Below are positions 1 to 8,253 of a DNA stretch of 64,000 bases, in pieces. The notes beneath the pieces are model-generated. The model worked only from the letters and a program-made list of their open reading frames with translations. It ran no database searches and was not told the origin of the DNA. Position 1 is the first letter of the stretch, and each line of letters starts with the position of its first letter. The stretch covers positions 1 to 64,000 of the forward strand of contig CANDJN010000001.1 in assembly GCA_947385085.1 (NCBI GenBank), given 5' to 3'. This DNA is from an uncultured Erysipelotrichaceae bacterium. GTDB taxonomy: Bacteria > Bacillota_I > Bacilli_A > Erysipelotrichales > Erysipelotrichaceae. Position numbers and translations under genes: made by a program.

Positions 1-243
1 TCGGTGTTTAAGCCCTTGTTCATTGGTTAGGTATTCTTTGGTTGAATTAAGCGAAAATAAAAGGCTTAGTTTGCATATTGATAACTGAATCAAAAAGCAC
101 ATTCAAATAAATTATCCTTATTTAATTTTCGGATAAAAAAAGAAATAGATCAATTAACCTATTTCCATAAAACAATCTGTGAAGAATCGGCATCCGCAGG
201 CTTTGAATGTTTTCATTTCCTTGAGCTTGTTTTTATTGTTATA
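1..243. other. non-coding stretch, nothing recognised
   Basis: AT-rich sequence downstream of the lactate permease gene, which runs on the minus strand. I see no gene here. A weak inverted repeat (gcttgttt at 225-232 with aaacaagc at 246-253) overlaps the permease stop codon. It lacks a clear U-run, so it is at best a poor terminator. Confidence 0.4.
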
Positions 244-1809
244 TTAAACAAGCCAAGCTGCCAGCGCTTGCCCAAAATAGATAGTGAGTGCCATAACCAT
301 AACATAGCCAAATGCATATTTGGCAATTTTTCCGAGGATTTCACCATCCTTGCCATTAAGTGCACAGGCTGCTGTACCGATGGCGATGCTTTGCGGAGAT
401 AGCATTTTGCCGGCTCCAGTGCCCAGCGAATTGGCTGCGACCAGCCAGTATTCATTGGCTTGAATTGCCTGTGCCGCTTCTAGCTGAACATTGCCGAATA
501 AGACCTCGGAGCTAGTGCCGCTGCCAGTCACAAATGTACCCAAGGCGCCGATCAGCGGTGCCGCTAACGGATAGAAATTTCCTAAGACCGTCACAAAGAA
601 TTGTGCGATCGCAGAAATCATACCGGCATAACCCATGATTTTAGCACAAGCGAGAACACTTAGCATCGTCATAATGGTTTTGGACATCTGTTTGATCGTA
701 TCTTTCATAACCTTGTACAAATCCTTGATCGGACATCTTTGAATGAATCCGCCGATAATACCGGAGAGTAAAATCAATATGCCGGGGGTGTTGACCCAAG
801 TAAATGTATAGGGTGAAGCTCCTTCACCCTGATAAATGAGTACGTCAGATTTGATCGCGCTAAGTGGTTCATTGATGGCGGGAACAAGTTTGCTGGTAAG
901 CAATAGGAGTACAAAGATGAGAATAAAGGGAGACCAAGCCTGTAGTGCATTTGCCGGTGTGATTGGCTTTTGTGTCTCATCCTGCGGGATGTTCATGCGA
1001 TATTCTGCGGGTACCTCATGATGCTTGCCATAATAAGCGGCATAGGCAAAGGTGGCACCTAAGGAACAAACACTGGCGATAACGACCGGCAATTCCACTC
1101 CGACAAAGCGTGCCGCTAAGATTTCCGGAATGACAAAGCTAAGTGAAGCAACACAGGTGAAGGGAATTAAGCCCTTCAATCCTTTGATACCACCGCTGAC
1201 CAGCATGATCATGAAAAACGGTGAGAGAAATAACAAAGGAGCAACTTGAATCGTTTGTACAAATGCCAATGTGGTACTGTCTAACGCGGTGATGGAAGCC
1301 AGCGTTGCGGTAGGAATCCCGATCGAGCCAAACATTGTCGGACAGCCGTTAGCGATCAAGCAGGCGAGAATGGCTTCTAACGGTGAAAAACCTAGAGCAT
1401 ACAACATACTGGCAGGGATGGCAATGGCAACCCCGAAACCAGCCATGCCTTCCAGAAAGCCGCCGAAGCACCAACCGATTAACAGCACGAGAATGCGTTT
1501 GTCGTTACTGATGGAGGTGATCATTCGCTTGATAATATCCATCGCTCCGGTAAAAACGGTGAGATTATACGTGAAGACCGCCGCTATGATGACAAGCACA
1601 ATTGGCCACAGCGCCATCGCAAAGCCTTCCAAAGCCGCCGTGGCAGCTAGATTAAAAGGCATATCCCATACCAGCAGTGCCTCTACAAAGGCAACAAGCA
1701 ATGCGCTCACACCGGCAATATGCGCCTGCCATTTTAATGCACAAAGGGCAATCACTAACCATAATATCGGCAACAAAGCTAAGATAAACATCACAAATAT
1801 CGAATCCAT
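244..1809 (-). CDS. lctP: L-lactate permease (LctP/LldP family)
   Basis: Integral membrane protein of 521 residues that should carry lactate (or glycolate) with protons across the cytoplasmic membrane. It is hydrophobic throughout, with about 12 or more membrane segments. The family signature GGFLEGMAGFGVAIAIP lies near residue 115 and is followed by the NGCPTMFGSIGIPTATL stretch. I start it at the ATG at 1809 because an AAGGAGGAAG ribosome site sits just upstream; the longer frame to 1848 has no such site. It is monocistronic and divergent from glycerol kinase. No lactate dehydrogenase or lutABC genes are adjacent, so uptake versus export is not decided by context. Length matches the family. 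Confidence 0.93.
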   Translation of the reverse strand: MDSIFVMFILALLPILWLVIALCALKWQAHIAGVSALLVAFVEALLVWDMPFNLAATAALEGFAMALWPIVLVIIAAVFTYNLTVFTGAMDIIKRMITSISNDKRILVLLIGWCFGGFLEGMAGFGVAIAIPASMLYALGFSPLEAILACLIANGCPTMFGSIGIPTATLASITALDSTTLAFVQTIQVAPLLFLSPFFMIMLVSGGIKGLKGLIPFTCVASLSFVIPEILAARFVGVELPVVIASVCSLGATFAYAAYYGKHHEVPAEYRMNIPQDETQKPITPANALQAWSPFILIFVLLLLTSKLVPAINEPLSAIKSDVLIYQGEGASPYTFTWVNTPGILILLSGIIGGFIQRCPIKDLYKVMKDTIKQMSKTIMTMLSVLACAKIMGYAGMISAIAQFFVTVLGNFYPLAAPLIGALGTFVTGSGTSSEVLFGNVQLEAAQAIQANEYWLVAANSLGTGAGKMLSPQSIAIGTAACALNGKDGEILGKIAKYAFGYVMVMALTIYFGQALAAWLV

Positions 1810-1851
1810 GTCTTCCTCCTTATCGGAATTACACCGATGAATAATCAATTA

Positions 1852-1870
1852 AATTCCTTGACTTGGAATT
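1852..1870. promoter_or_regulatory. candidate operator in the lctP 5' leader
   Basis: Perfect 6-base inverted repeat aattcc / ggaatt around a 7-base spacer. It lies between the lctP promoter and its start codon, where a repressor could block transcription. The regulator is not encoded nearby, so the assignment is inferred from position and symmetry only. Confidence 0.3.
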
Positions 1871-1892
1871 ATAATTTCTTTCTCAATAAAAT

Positions 1893-1922
1893 ATTATACA
1901 ATGAAAAAAGCCCTTGAATCAA
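1893..1922 (-). promoter_or_regulatory. sigma-A-type promoter for lctP
   Basis: Read on the minus strand: TTGATT (1922-1917), an 18-base spacer, and a perfect TATAAT (1898-1893). It is about 84 bases upstream of the lctP start. Confidence 0.6.
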
Positions 1923-1981
1923 GTGCTAGCGATCAAGACAGCGGAAGCAGGGTGATATATATTTTGCCTATGCTTTATGGA

Positions 1982-2010
1982 TTGAAGAAGGACCTGTGAT
2001 CTGATATACT
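1982..2010 (+). promoter_or_regulatory. sigma-A-type promoter for glpK
   Basis: TTGAAG at 1982-1987, a 17-base spacer and TATACT at 2005-2010, about 35 bases before the glpK start codon. Confidence 0.55.
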
Positions 2011-2044
2011 ACCATTAACAATTCATTGATTAATGGAGGCATCT

Positions 2045-3535
2045 ATGAAAACTTACATTTTGGCGATTGATCAGGGAACCACGAGCACTCGAGCGATTTT
2101 ATTTGATCATGACAGCAACATGGTTGCTATGGCACAAAAGGAATTGAAAACCGACTATCCACATCCGGGCTGGGTAGAACAGGATGCCAACGATATTTGG
2201 GCTGGTACCGTGGGAGTGATTTATGAAGTGATGGCGAAGTGCGGAGTGAAAGAAACACAGATTGCGGCAATCGGCATTACCAATCAACGGGAAACGACAA
2301 TGATTTGGGATAAGGAAAGCGGACAACCGATTTATCCCGCCATCGTATGGCAGTCTCGCCAAAGCAATTCCTACATTGAGGAATGGAAACAAAAAGGATG
2401 GGAAACGCTGGTAAAGGAAAAAACCGGCTTATTGTTAGATCCTTATTTCAGCGCCTCTAAGATTCGCTTTATTTTAGATCAAGTGGAAGGGGCACAGGCA
2501 CGTGCAGCGAATGGAGAATTGTTGTTTGGGACCGTAGATTCATGGCTGGTGTGGAAACTCACCAACGGCAAGCGTCATATAACGGATGTCTCCAACGCCT
2601 CTCGAACGCTGTTGATGAATATTCAAACGATGGATTATGATGACGACTTGTTAAAGCTGTGGAATATTCCAAGGGTGATGTTACCGCGAATTTGTGATTC
2701 CAGCGAAAATTATGGGACGGCATGCGGCTTGTTTGATCATCCGGTTGTGATCGGCTCCATGATTGGTGACCAGCAGGCAGCGTTATTTGGACAGCTATGC
2801 TTTGAAGCAGGATCATTAAAAAATACCTATGGGACCGGATGCTTTCTGTTAATGAATACGGAAGATCAACTCATTTATTCCAAGCATGGGCTGTTAACGT
2901 GTGCAGGATGGCGCATCGGCAAGGAAAAGTGCTATGTGTTAGAAGGCAGTGTGTTTGTGGCAGGGGCGGCAGTGCAGTGGTTAAGAGATGGACTTAAGAT
3001 CATCGAAGCAAGTGCTGAAACCCAAGCTCGCTCCCAGCAACTGGAAAGCAGTGAAGGCGTTTATGTAGTTCCGGCCTTTACCGGTCTTGGGGCGCCGTAT
3101 TGGAACGCGGCTGCCCAAGGAGCGATTTTTGGATTAACGCGCGGCACAACGCAGGAACATATTATCCGGGCAACGCTGGAGAGCTTAGCCTTTCAAACAT
3201 ACGATGTGATTGAAGCGATGCGTCAGGACAGTCATTTGGAAATACATTCGCTTCAAGTAGACGGCGGCGCAGCGGAGAATGAATTTCTGCTTCAATTTCA
3301 GGCAGATTTACTTCAATGTGAAGTCCGACAGTCCTTTATTCGCGAAACAACCGCGCTGGGTGCGGCATATTTAGCTGGCTTGGCAGTCGGCTACTGGCAT
3401 AGCAAAGAGGAAATCAAGGCACAGGCGCGATATGGAAAGTGCTTTATTCCTTCCTCCAATCAAGCCAAACAAGAACAGCGTCTTAAGGGATGGCATCGTG
3501 CCATTGAAGGCGTATTAACATACAGTAGATCATAA
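2045..3535 (+). CDS. glpK: glycerol kinase
   Basis: Cytoplasmic FGGY-family kinase (496 residues) that phosphorylates glycerol to sn-glycerol 3-phosphate with ATP. The N-terminal phosphate loop reads AIDQGTTSTRAI. It is followed by the NQRETTMIWD substrate region, GDQQAALFGQ, NTYGTGCF and the C-terminal ATP-site segment VDGGAAENEFLLQFQ. The ATG at 2045 is chosen because GGAGG lies 5 bases upstream; the earlier ATG at 2033 has no site. The YHFFG-type loop that carries the HPr-phosphorylated His in many Bacillus and Enterococcus enzymes is not recognisable, so PTS control by that route is doubtful (tentative, no alignment run). No glpF or glpO is adjacent, and a terminator follows directly. Confidence 0.95.
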   Translation: MKTYILAIDQGTTSTRAILFDHDSNMVAMAQKELKTDYPHPGWVEQDANDIWAGTVGVIYEVMAKCGVKETQIAAIGITNQRETTMIWDKESGQPIYPAIVWQSRQSNSYIEEWKQKGWETLVKEKTGLLLDPYFSASKIRFILDQVEGAQARAANGELLFGTVDSWLVWKLTNGKRHITDVSNASRTLLMNIQTMDYDDDLLKLWNIPRVMLPRICDSSENYGTACGLFDHPVVIGSMIGDQQAALFGQLCFEAGSLKNTYGTGCFLLMNTEDQLIYSKHGLLTCAGWRIGKEKCYVLEGSVFVAGAAVQWLRDGLKIIEASAETQARSQQLESSEGVYVVPAFTGLGAPYWNAAAQGAIFGLTRGTTQEHIIRATLESLAFQTYDVIEAMRQDSHLEIHSLQVDGGAAENEFLLQFQADLLQCEVRQSFIRETTALGAAYLAGLAVGYWHSKEEIKAQARYGKCFIPSSNQAKQEQRLKGWHRAIEGVLTYSRS

Positions 3536-3557
3536 AAAGCGGCTTGACCGCTTTTTA
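3534..3557 (+). terminator. intrinsic terminator after glpK
   Basis: Stem aaaaagcgg / ccgcttttt with a cttga loop. The stem's own T-run acts as the U-tract and the stem begins at the glpK stop codon. Confidence 0.8.
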
Positions 3558-3735
3558 TCCGTTCTTTACCTGTTTTCGGAAAGCGCAAGGCTTTTATATT
3601 GTTATATTATTAAAAATCCTTCTTTATGACTGCGCCTTTGTCACAAAAACAGTCACTATGATGGTATCTTATAATATGTATTTCTTTCATGTTTCCTCTT
3701 GTCCATGAATAAACTGAAAAGGAGGAGATGAGATT

Positions 3736-4902
3736 GTGAATTGGATCAAGGCAGATCAAAAGGTCATTGCCAACACATATCATCGCTACCCCATCGTTGT
3801 GGATTATGGGAAGGGGGTGATGGTATATGATAAAAAGGGAAAGGAATATCTTGATTTTACCTCCGGCGTCGGAGTCAATCTTTTCGGTCATGGTGATCCG
3901 GGATGGATAGATGCAGTGACAAAGCAACTGAATAAGATTGCGCATATTTCTAATCTGTATTACAGTGAAACCGCTGTTCGCACCGCCCAAAAACTTGTTT
4001 CAAAAAGTGGATGTCAAAAGGTTTTCTTTGCCAATAGCGGGGCAGAAAGCAATGAAGGGGCTATCAAAGCAGCACGTAAATACAGTCATGATCGTTATGG
4101 GGAAGGGCGTGACCTCATTTTAACACTGACACAGTCCTTTCATGGTCGTACGATCACCACGCTTTCTGCCTGTGGGCAGAGGGTGTTTCATCAACACTAC
4201 ATGCCCTTTACTAGCGGCTTTGATTATGTGAGAGCCAATGATGAATCTATGCTTCAAGAAAAAATCAATGATCGTGTTTGTGCGATAATGCTTGAGGTAG
4301 TACAGGGTGAAAGCGGTGTAAGAATGTTGGATTCATCATTTCTGCATCAGGTTCAGAAAATATGCGATGATAAGGATATATTGCTGATCATTGATGAGGT
4401 ACAAAGTGGAATTGCACGCTGCGGAGCGCTGTTTGCCTATGAGCGCTATGGTCTTCATCCCGATATCGTTACGTGTGCCAAAGGCTTGGGTGGAGGTTTA
4501 CCGATTGGTGCCGTATTGTTATTTGATAAGCTAGCGGATGTATGGCAGTGTGGAGATCATGGAAGTACGTTCGGCGCCAATCCTGTGGCATGTGCCGGGG
4601 CTGATTATGTATTGTCACGCTGTGATGAGTCCTTGTTTCAAGCCGTCCAAAAAAAGGGAGCCTATATGGCAGAACAGCTGCGTGGTTGTCCAAAGCTATC
4701 TGCCATTGACGGTATGGGGCTTATGTTAGGCGCCACATGTAATGTGGCAAATGCCCGAGAAATTGTGGAAGCGTGTTTAGAACAAGGGCTGCTTATCTTA
4801 ACTGCCAAAGAGCGATTACGCTTTTTACCGCCGTTAAATATCGAAAAAGCGCAGATTGATCATGGTCTGGCAATCCTGTTTCATGTCCTAAATCATTGGT
4901 AA
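3736..4902 (+). CDS. argD: class-III aminotransferase, acetylornithine aminotransferase-like
   Basis: PLP-dependent aminotransferase of 388 residues, the usual ArgD length. ArgD converts N-acetylglutamate semialdehyde to N-acetylornithine, and related enzymes act on succinyl-diaminopimelate or 4-aminobutyrate. Visible signatures are DFTSGVGVNLFGH near the N terminus, FFANSGAESNEGAIKAARK (phosphate binding), LIIDEVQSG (the Asp under the PLP ring) and the Schiff-base Lys in CAKGLGGGLPIGA. Translation starts at the GTG at 3736, eight bases after GGAGGAG. No other arginine genes surround it, so the exact substrate is inferred from family resemblance; a lone ArgD-like enzyme could have another amino donor or acceptor. 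Confidence 0.8.
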   Translation: MNWIKADQKVIANTYHRYPIVVDYGKGVMVYDKKGKEYLDFTSGVGVNLFGHGDPGWIDAVTKQLNKIAHISNLYYSETAVRTAQKLVSKSGCQKVFFANSGAESNEGAIKAARKYSHDRYGEGRDLILTLTQSFHGRTITTLSACGQRVFHQHYMPFTSGFDYVRANDESMLQEKINDRVCAIMLEVVQGESGVRMLDSSFLHQVQKICDDKDILLIIDEVQSGIARCGALFAYERYGLHPDIVTCAKGLGGGLPIGAVLLFDKLADVWQCGDHGSTFGANPVACAGADYVLSRCDESLFQAVQKKGAYMAEQLRGCPKLSAIDGMGLMLGATCNVANAREIVEACLEQGLLILTAKERLRFLPPLNIEKAQIDHGLAILFHVLNHW

Positions 4903-5009
4903 AATATAGACAAGAAGTACTAAACGCAAGCGAAAGGTCAAAATAATACCAATGTATAACATTAATATACAAATGATGGAAAATGTATAAGAAATTCAAA
5001 AGTTTTGTG

Positions 5010-5038
5010 TTGAAATCTTGTTTGTGATTTGTTAAACT
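5010..5038 (+). promoter_or_regulatory. sigma-A-type promoter for the first FMN-binding-like lipoprotein
   Basis: TTGAAA at 5010-5015, a 17-base spacer and TAAACT at 5033-5038, 23 bases before the start codon. Confidence 0.55.
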
Positions 5039-5060
5039 ATTTATTAGGAGGTAAGGAACA

Positions 5061-5552
5061 ATGAAAAAATTAGCTTGCTTATTTGCTGCGGCTGTATTAT
5101 TGGCTGGTTGTGGCGGAGGTAGCGGTGATGATGCTAATAAGGACAACAACACTACAACTTCTACAGTAACCGGAGAAGGAACGGCAACCAACGAAAGCAA
5201 CGGTGAAACGTTGAAAACAACCGCAAAAGTAACCATGGACGGTGACAAATTCACCAACGTGGAAATCGATGAAACCTACAAGGATAAAGATGGTAACGAC
5301 ACGACCAAGAAAGCATTAGGTGCTGACTATGGTATGAAGGAAACCAGCGCATCCATCGGTCAAATCGAAGGCGGTGCTGAATGGTTTGAACAAATCGAAT
5401 TCTTGGAAAACTACATCAAAGAGAACGGTGTAGACGGAATCGAATTGAATGATGAGGGTAAAGCAACCAATGAAGATGTATTAACTGGCTGCACCATCAA
5501 CATCAAACCTTATATTGAAGCGGTTAAAGCTGCGAAAGACAACGCAAAATAG
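5061..5552 (+). CDS. lipoprotein with FMN_bind-like domain (PplA-like)
   Basis: Secreted lipoprotein of 163 residues. It has a short signal peptide and the lipobox LAGC (Cys 17), then a Gly/Asn/Thr-rich linker. The rest resembles a small FMN_bind domain: beta-strand segments such as KVTMDGDKFTNVEIDE, an ALGADYGMK block, and the closing motif DVLTGCT. In flavinylated proteins ApbE attaches FMN to the final Thr of Dxx(S/T)GAT; here Ala is replaced by Cys. If it is flavinylated it would be a membrane-anchored redox protein like Listeria PplA. That function is inference. The next gene is a clear paralogue, with a terminator between the two. No ApbE or ndh2 gene lies in the window. Confidence 0.6.
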   Translation: MKKLACLFAAAVLLAGCGGGSGDDANKDNNTTTSTVTGEGTATNESNGETLKTTAKVTMDGDKFTNVEIDETYKDKDGNDTTKKALGADYGMKETSASIGQIEGGAEWFEQIEFLENYIKENGVDGIELNDEGKATNEDVLTGCTINIKPYIEAVKAAKDNAK

Positions 5553-5557
5553 TCATA

Positions 5558-5588
5558 AAATATCAGATCTTAGGATCTGATATTTTTT
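5558..5588 (+). terminator. intrinsic terminator
   Basis: Stem atatcagatc / gatctgatat with a ttag loop, followed by a run of seven T. It separates the two paralogous lipoprotein genes. Confidence 0.85.
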
Positions 5589-5648
5589 TATGCCGAAGTA
5601 TAAAAGAAGCCTTTTGTCCCATAATTTCAATAGATCGGAGGTTTGACG

Positions 5649-6056
5649 ATGAAAAAAATACTTTGGCTGATGACATTATTATGCTTGTGTGCTTGTAGTA
5701 CAACCACAAAAACAACAAGTGAAGGCTCGTATACCAATGCCAAAGGAGCGGTTGCGACTGCTAAACTTGAATGGGAAAATGATCAAATGGTTGCGGTAGA
5801 ATTGGATGAAACAACAGAGAATACCACCAAAAAGGCATTGGGAGAAGCCTATGACATGAAACAAGCCAGTGCCATCAATAAAAATTGGAATGAGCAGATC
5901 GCATTTCTGGAAAATTATATTGTCGCCAACGGTATTGATCAAATACAATTAAATGAGGAAGGCAAGGCAGTAAATGAAGATATCTTAAGCGGCTGTACCA
6001 TCAGTATTGACTCCTATCTCAAGGCAGTACAGGATGCTCAGGCAAAGCATGAATAA
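5649..6056 (+). CDS. second FMN_bind-like lipoprotein, paralogue of the upstream gene
   Basis: Lipoprotein of 135 residues with signal peptide and lipobox LCAC. The body aligns by eye with the upstream protein: ALGEAYDMKQAS against ALGADYGMKETS, WNEQIAFLENYI against WFEQIEFLENYI, and DILSGCTISI against DVLTGCTINI. The shared Dxx(S/T)GCT motif sits where flavinylated proteins carry GAT. It lacks most of the low-complexity linker of its sister. The ATG at 5649 follows GGAGG by 7 bases. It looks like a tandem duplication that has diverged considerably. A redox role, with FMN attached by an enzyme encoded elsewhere, is inferred. Confidence 0.6.
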   Translation: MKKILWLMTLLCLCACSTTTKTTSEGSYTNAKGAVATAKLEWENDQMVAVELDETTENTTKKALGEAYDMKQASAINKNWNEQIAFLENYIVANGIDQIQLNEEGKAVNEDILSGCTISIDSYLKAVQDAQAKHE

Positions 6057-6060
6057 AGTG

Positions 6061-6092
6061 AAAAAGGATAGTCAGACATGACTACCTTTTTA
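6061..6092 (+). terminator. intrinsic terminator
   Basis: Hairpin of aaaaagg-a-tagtca with tgactaccttttt (one bulged A, short loop), directly after the second lipoprotein gene. The T-run of the right arm serves as the U-tract. Confidence 0.65.
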
Positions 6093-6172
6093 AATGGATC
6101 AATGGATAGTATAATCATGTTGAAATATAAAAATTTACATGGTAATATATGGATACAAGAGGCGATACTATT

Positions 6173-6300
6173 GTGGGACGCTATAGGTTAGAATCCTACA
6201 AGTTAAGTAGAGGCAAAAGCGAACGTATCATAAAGCAGCTATATGCAGTTCTATTATGAGTCATATGTAAGGACTGTAACTTATAATTCTAATGGTTGAG
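6173..6300 (+). mobile_element. possible 5' remnant of a group II intron
   Basis: Non-coding stretch beginning GTGGGACG and containing purine-rich blocks (ggcaaaagcgaacg, gagtcatatgtaaggac, aacttataattctaa) that resemble the 5' domain I region of bacterial group II introns. No reverse transcriptase and no domain V follow. The call is from recollection of the motif style, not from an alignment, so it is tentative. It sits between a terminator and an ABC transporter operon. Confidence 0.3.
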
Positions 6301-6343
6301 ATAGATTTCTTTCTCTATCATTTCGCTATGTAGGAGAGGCATT

Positions 6344-7144
6344 ATGAAATATTCATTAAAACAAAACATCATGATTGTGACCACATTTATTATATTGCTG
6401 ATAACCGGCATTCTAACAATTGCTACACAATTTCCAGCACCTGAAACATTAAATCCGGCTAATGTTTTTGATACGTTTTTTAATTTATGGAACGGCAACC
6501 GGACGATGATTTTTTTCTTTATTGCCATGGTTCTAGCCATATCTAATTTATTTACCATTCCCTATTACAAATATTATCACAATCGCTTTTTATCATTCAT
6601 TTGTACAAGAATTACGTATCGAAATTACGCAAAAAAAGCGATGATTCATATTTTTATAACAAGCTTTCTATTTTATCTATGTTTGAATTTAGCCGTCTTT
6701 TTAATCATCACTTTATTATATACGCCAAACTATTTTCCCGACCTTGAGGAAACTTATCTACTGTTTCATCAAAATTCATGGTTGAATTTTATTCTATACT
6801 GCATCGTATCTTCGTTTGGATTCTCCTTCTATCAGCTGTTTCTTTTTGTCATTATACCCTTGATAAAGAATGAATTCTTGTATCGGGGATTATCCTTTTT
6901 ACATTTTATCTTAGGACTTTTATCATTCTTGTTATTCAGCGGAGCTGTGAATATCGTGCTGGATCAAACGCATTGGCTGATGCGTCCGCTTGGGTCGGTT
7001 TTCGTGCCGCTTAATTTGTATACACCGGGGTTGTTGTTTGAAGAAAACGGAATGATTTATTTTATGTTGACAGCCTTTGTTTATCTGCTGGCGATAATCG
7101 CTGTCTTTGCATATACCGATAGGAAGTTGATATTGGATGAATAG
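6344..7144 (+). CDS. multi-pass membrane protein, putative ABC-2-type permease
   Basis: Unrecognised hydrophobic protein of 266 residues with about six membrane segments (first near residues 10-28, last near 235-258). It is the first gene of a four-gene unit whose third gene is an ABC ATPase, so a permease role is inferred from context. The start follows TAGGAGAGG. Its stop overlaps the next start (ATGAATAG), implying translational coupling. The pattern of large and small membrane subunits around a short ATPase is common in peptide or lantibiotic self-protection exporters, but no substrate gene is present. Confidence 0.55.
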   Translation: MKYSLKQNIMIVTTFIILLITGILTIATQFPAPETLNPANVFDTFFNLWNGNRTMIFFFIAMVLAISNLFTIPYYKYYHNRFLSFICTRITYRNYAKKAMIHIFITSFLFYLCLNLAVFLIITLLYTPNYFPDLEETYLLFHQNSWLNFILYCIVSSFGFSFYQLFLFVIIPLIKNEFLYRGLSFLHFILGLLSFLLFSGAVNIVLDQTHWLMRPLGSVFVPLNLYTPGLLFEENGMIYFMLTAFVYLLAIIAVFAYTDRKLILDE

Positions 7145-7637
7145 CTTGACTAAAAAAATATATTTGAATTCCATTCTGATTCTTTATCTGTGCTGTGCAC
7201 TCTTTGGCATTTACTACTATTTAACAAGTGAATGCGATGTTGTGGAATGGTTCTTTTCCTCTAAATACTTGAGCATATATGCGAATTCAATATTCTTTCT
7301 ATTTACGATAAAGCGCGTTCATTTATTTCAATCTCTGTATATCGGAATGAAAATAAGATTAAATGATGAAGGCTATACATTATTTCTCATCAAATCTTTG
7401 TTCATCCATTTAGGTGTATATATGATATTTCTATATGCGCCGTTTGCGATGGCGATCATTCAAACGCAGCTATGGTATTATTTATTCTTATATTTCGGGA
7501 TTATTATAACCATGCAATTTGTTTGCGAGTTAATTATCATGTGGATATTGGAAAAGCAATTACCCGCTTATTATTTAGCATTAAATGTCATGATATATGT
7601 TTTAATACAGTTCTTGGTCATTGGCATGATACTTTAG
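7137..7637 (+). CDS. small membrane protein of the ABC unit
   Basis: Hydrophobic protein of 166 residues with about four or five membrane segments and no recognised domain. It overlaps the preceding gene by 8 bases. The next gene's ribosome site (TAGGAGG) overlaps its own stop codon, so the three are surely co-translated. Likely a second permease subunit; function is inferred from position only. Confidence 0.5.
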   Translation: MNSLTKKIYLNSILILYLCCALFGIYYYLTSECDVVEWFFSSKYLSIYANSIFFLFTIKRVHLFQSLYIGMKIRLNDEGYTLFLIKSLFIHLGVYMIFLYAPFAMAIIQTQLWYYLFLYFGIIITMQFVCELIIMWILEKQLPAYYLALNVMIYVLIQFLVIGMIL

Positions 7638-7647
7638 GAGGTTTATT

Positions 7648-8253
7648 ATGTTACAACTGAAATCCGTACAGAAACAATTCAAGGGCAATGAAGTTTTAAA
7701 AGGTGTGGATATGCAAATTCTTCCGGGCCAGCTAATTCATATCAAGGGAAGAAATGGGTCGGGTAAATCGACATTGTTGAAAATCATAGCGAAGCTGTGG
7801 GCTCCTGATAGCGGAGAAGTGATATTCAATCCAAATGTTGTAGTAGGGGCGTTGATTGAAAATCCCAATTTTATCGAAAGTGAATCCTTGGCATATAATT
7901 TGAAATTTTTGTATTCATTGACTAAGCGATATGATGACAATGCGATCAATAAAATAAGAACTTTGTGCGAATTGTTTCATTTAAAATATGATCAAAAAAT
8001 AGCGATGAAAAAATACAGTCTGGGGATGCGGCAAAAAGCAGGTATCATTCAAGCTGTCATGGAGGATCAAAATCTGATATTGCTGGATGAGCCGACAAGG
8101 GGATTGGACGAGGACAGTATGGATGCATTTCGACAGCTGTTACAAAAGCTTATTCAGAATAAGAAAAGTGTTGTCATTTGCGCACACGACGGTGTGGAAG
8201 AAATTCCTTTTACGCATATATATGAATTGAAGAATGGCATATTATATGAATAA
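7648..8253 (+). CDS. ABC transporter ATP-binding protein
   Basis: Short ABC ATPase of 201 residues. Walker A is GRNGSGKST near residue 37, the signature is YSLGMRQKAG near 128, Walker B is LILLDEPTRGLD near 150, and the switch His lies in CAHDG. The form is that of exporters with ABC-2-type permeases, and it powers the flanking membrane proteins. It starts after TAGGAGG and ends inside the start of the next gene (ATGAATAA). Substrate unknown. Confidence 0.85.
   Translation: MLQLKSVQKQFKGNEVLKGVDMQILPGQLIHIKGRNGSGKSTLLKIIAKLWAPDSGEVIFNPNVVVGALIENPNFIESESLAYNLKFLYSLTKRYDDNAINKIRTLCELFHLKYDQKIAMKKYSLGMRQKAGIIQAVMEDQNLILLDEPTRGLDEDSMDAFRQLLQKLIQNKKSVVICAHDGVEEIPFTHIYELKNGILYE

Noticed and set aside
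1271..1840. 189-residue plus-strand ORF opposite lctP
   Set aside because: It is a shadow of a clear permease gene, low-complexity and without a ribosome site.
4793..5257. 154-residue minus-strand ORF opposite the first lipoprotein
   Set aside because: It mirrors a real gene with promoter, ribosome site and lipobox, and has no ribosome site of its own.
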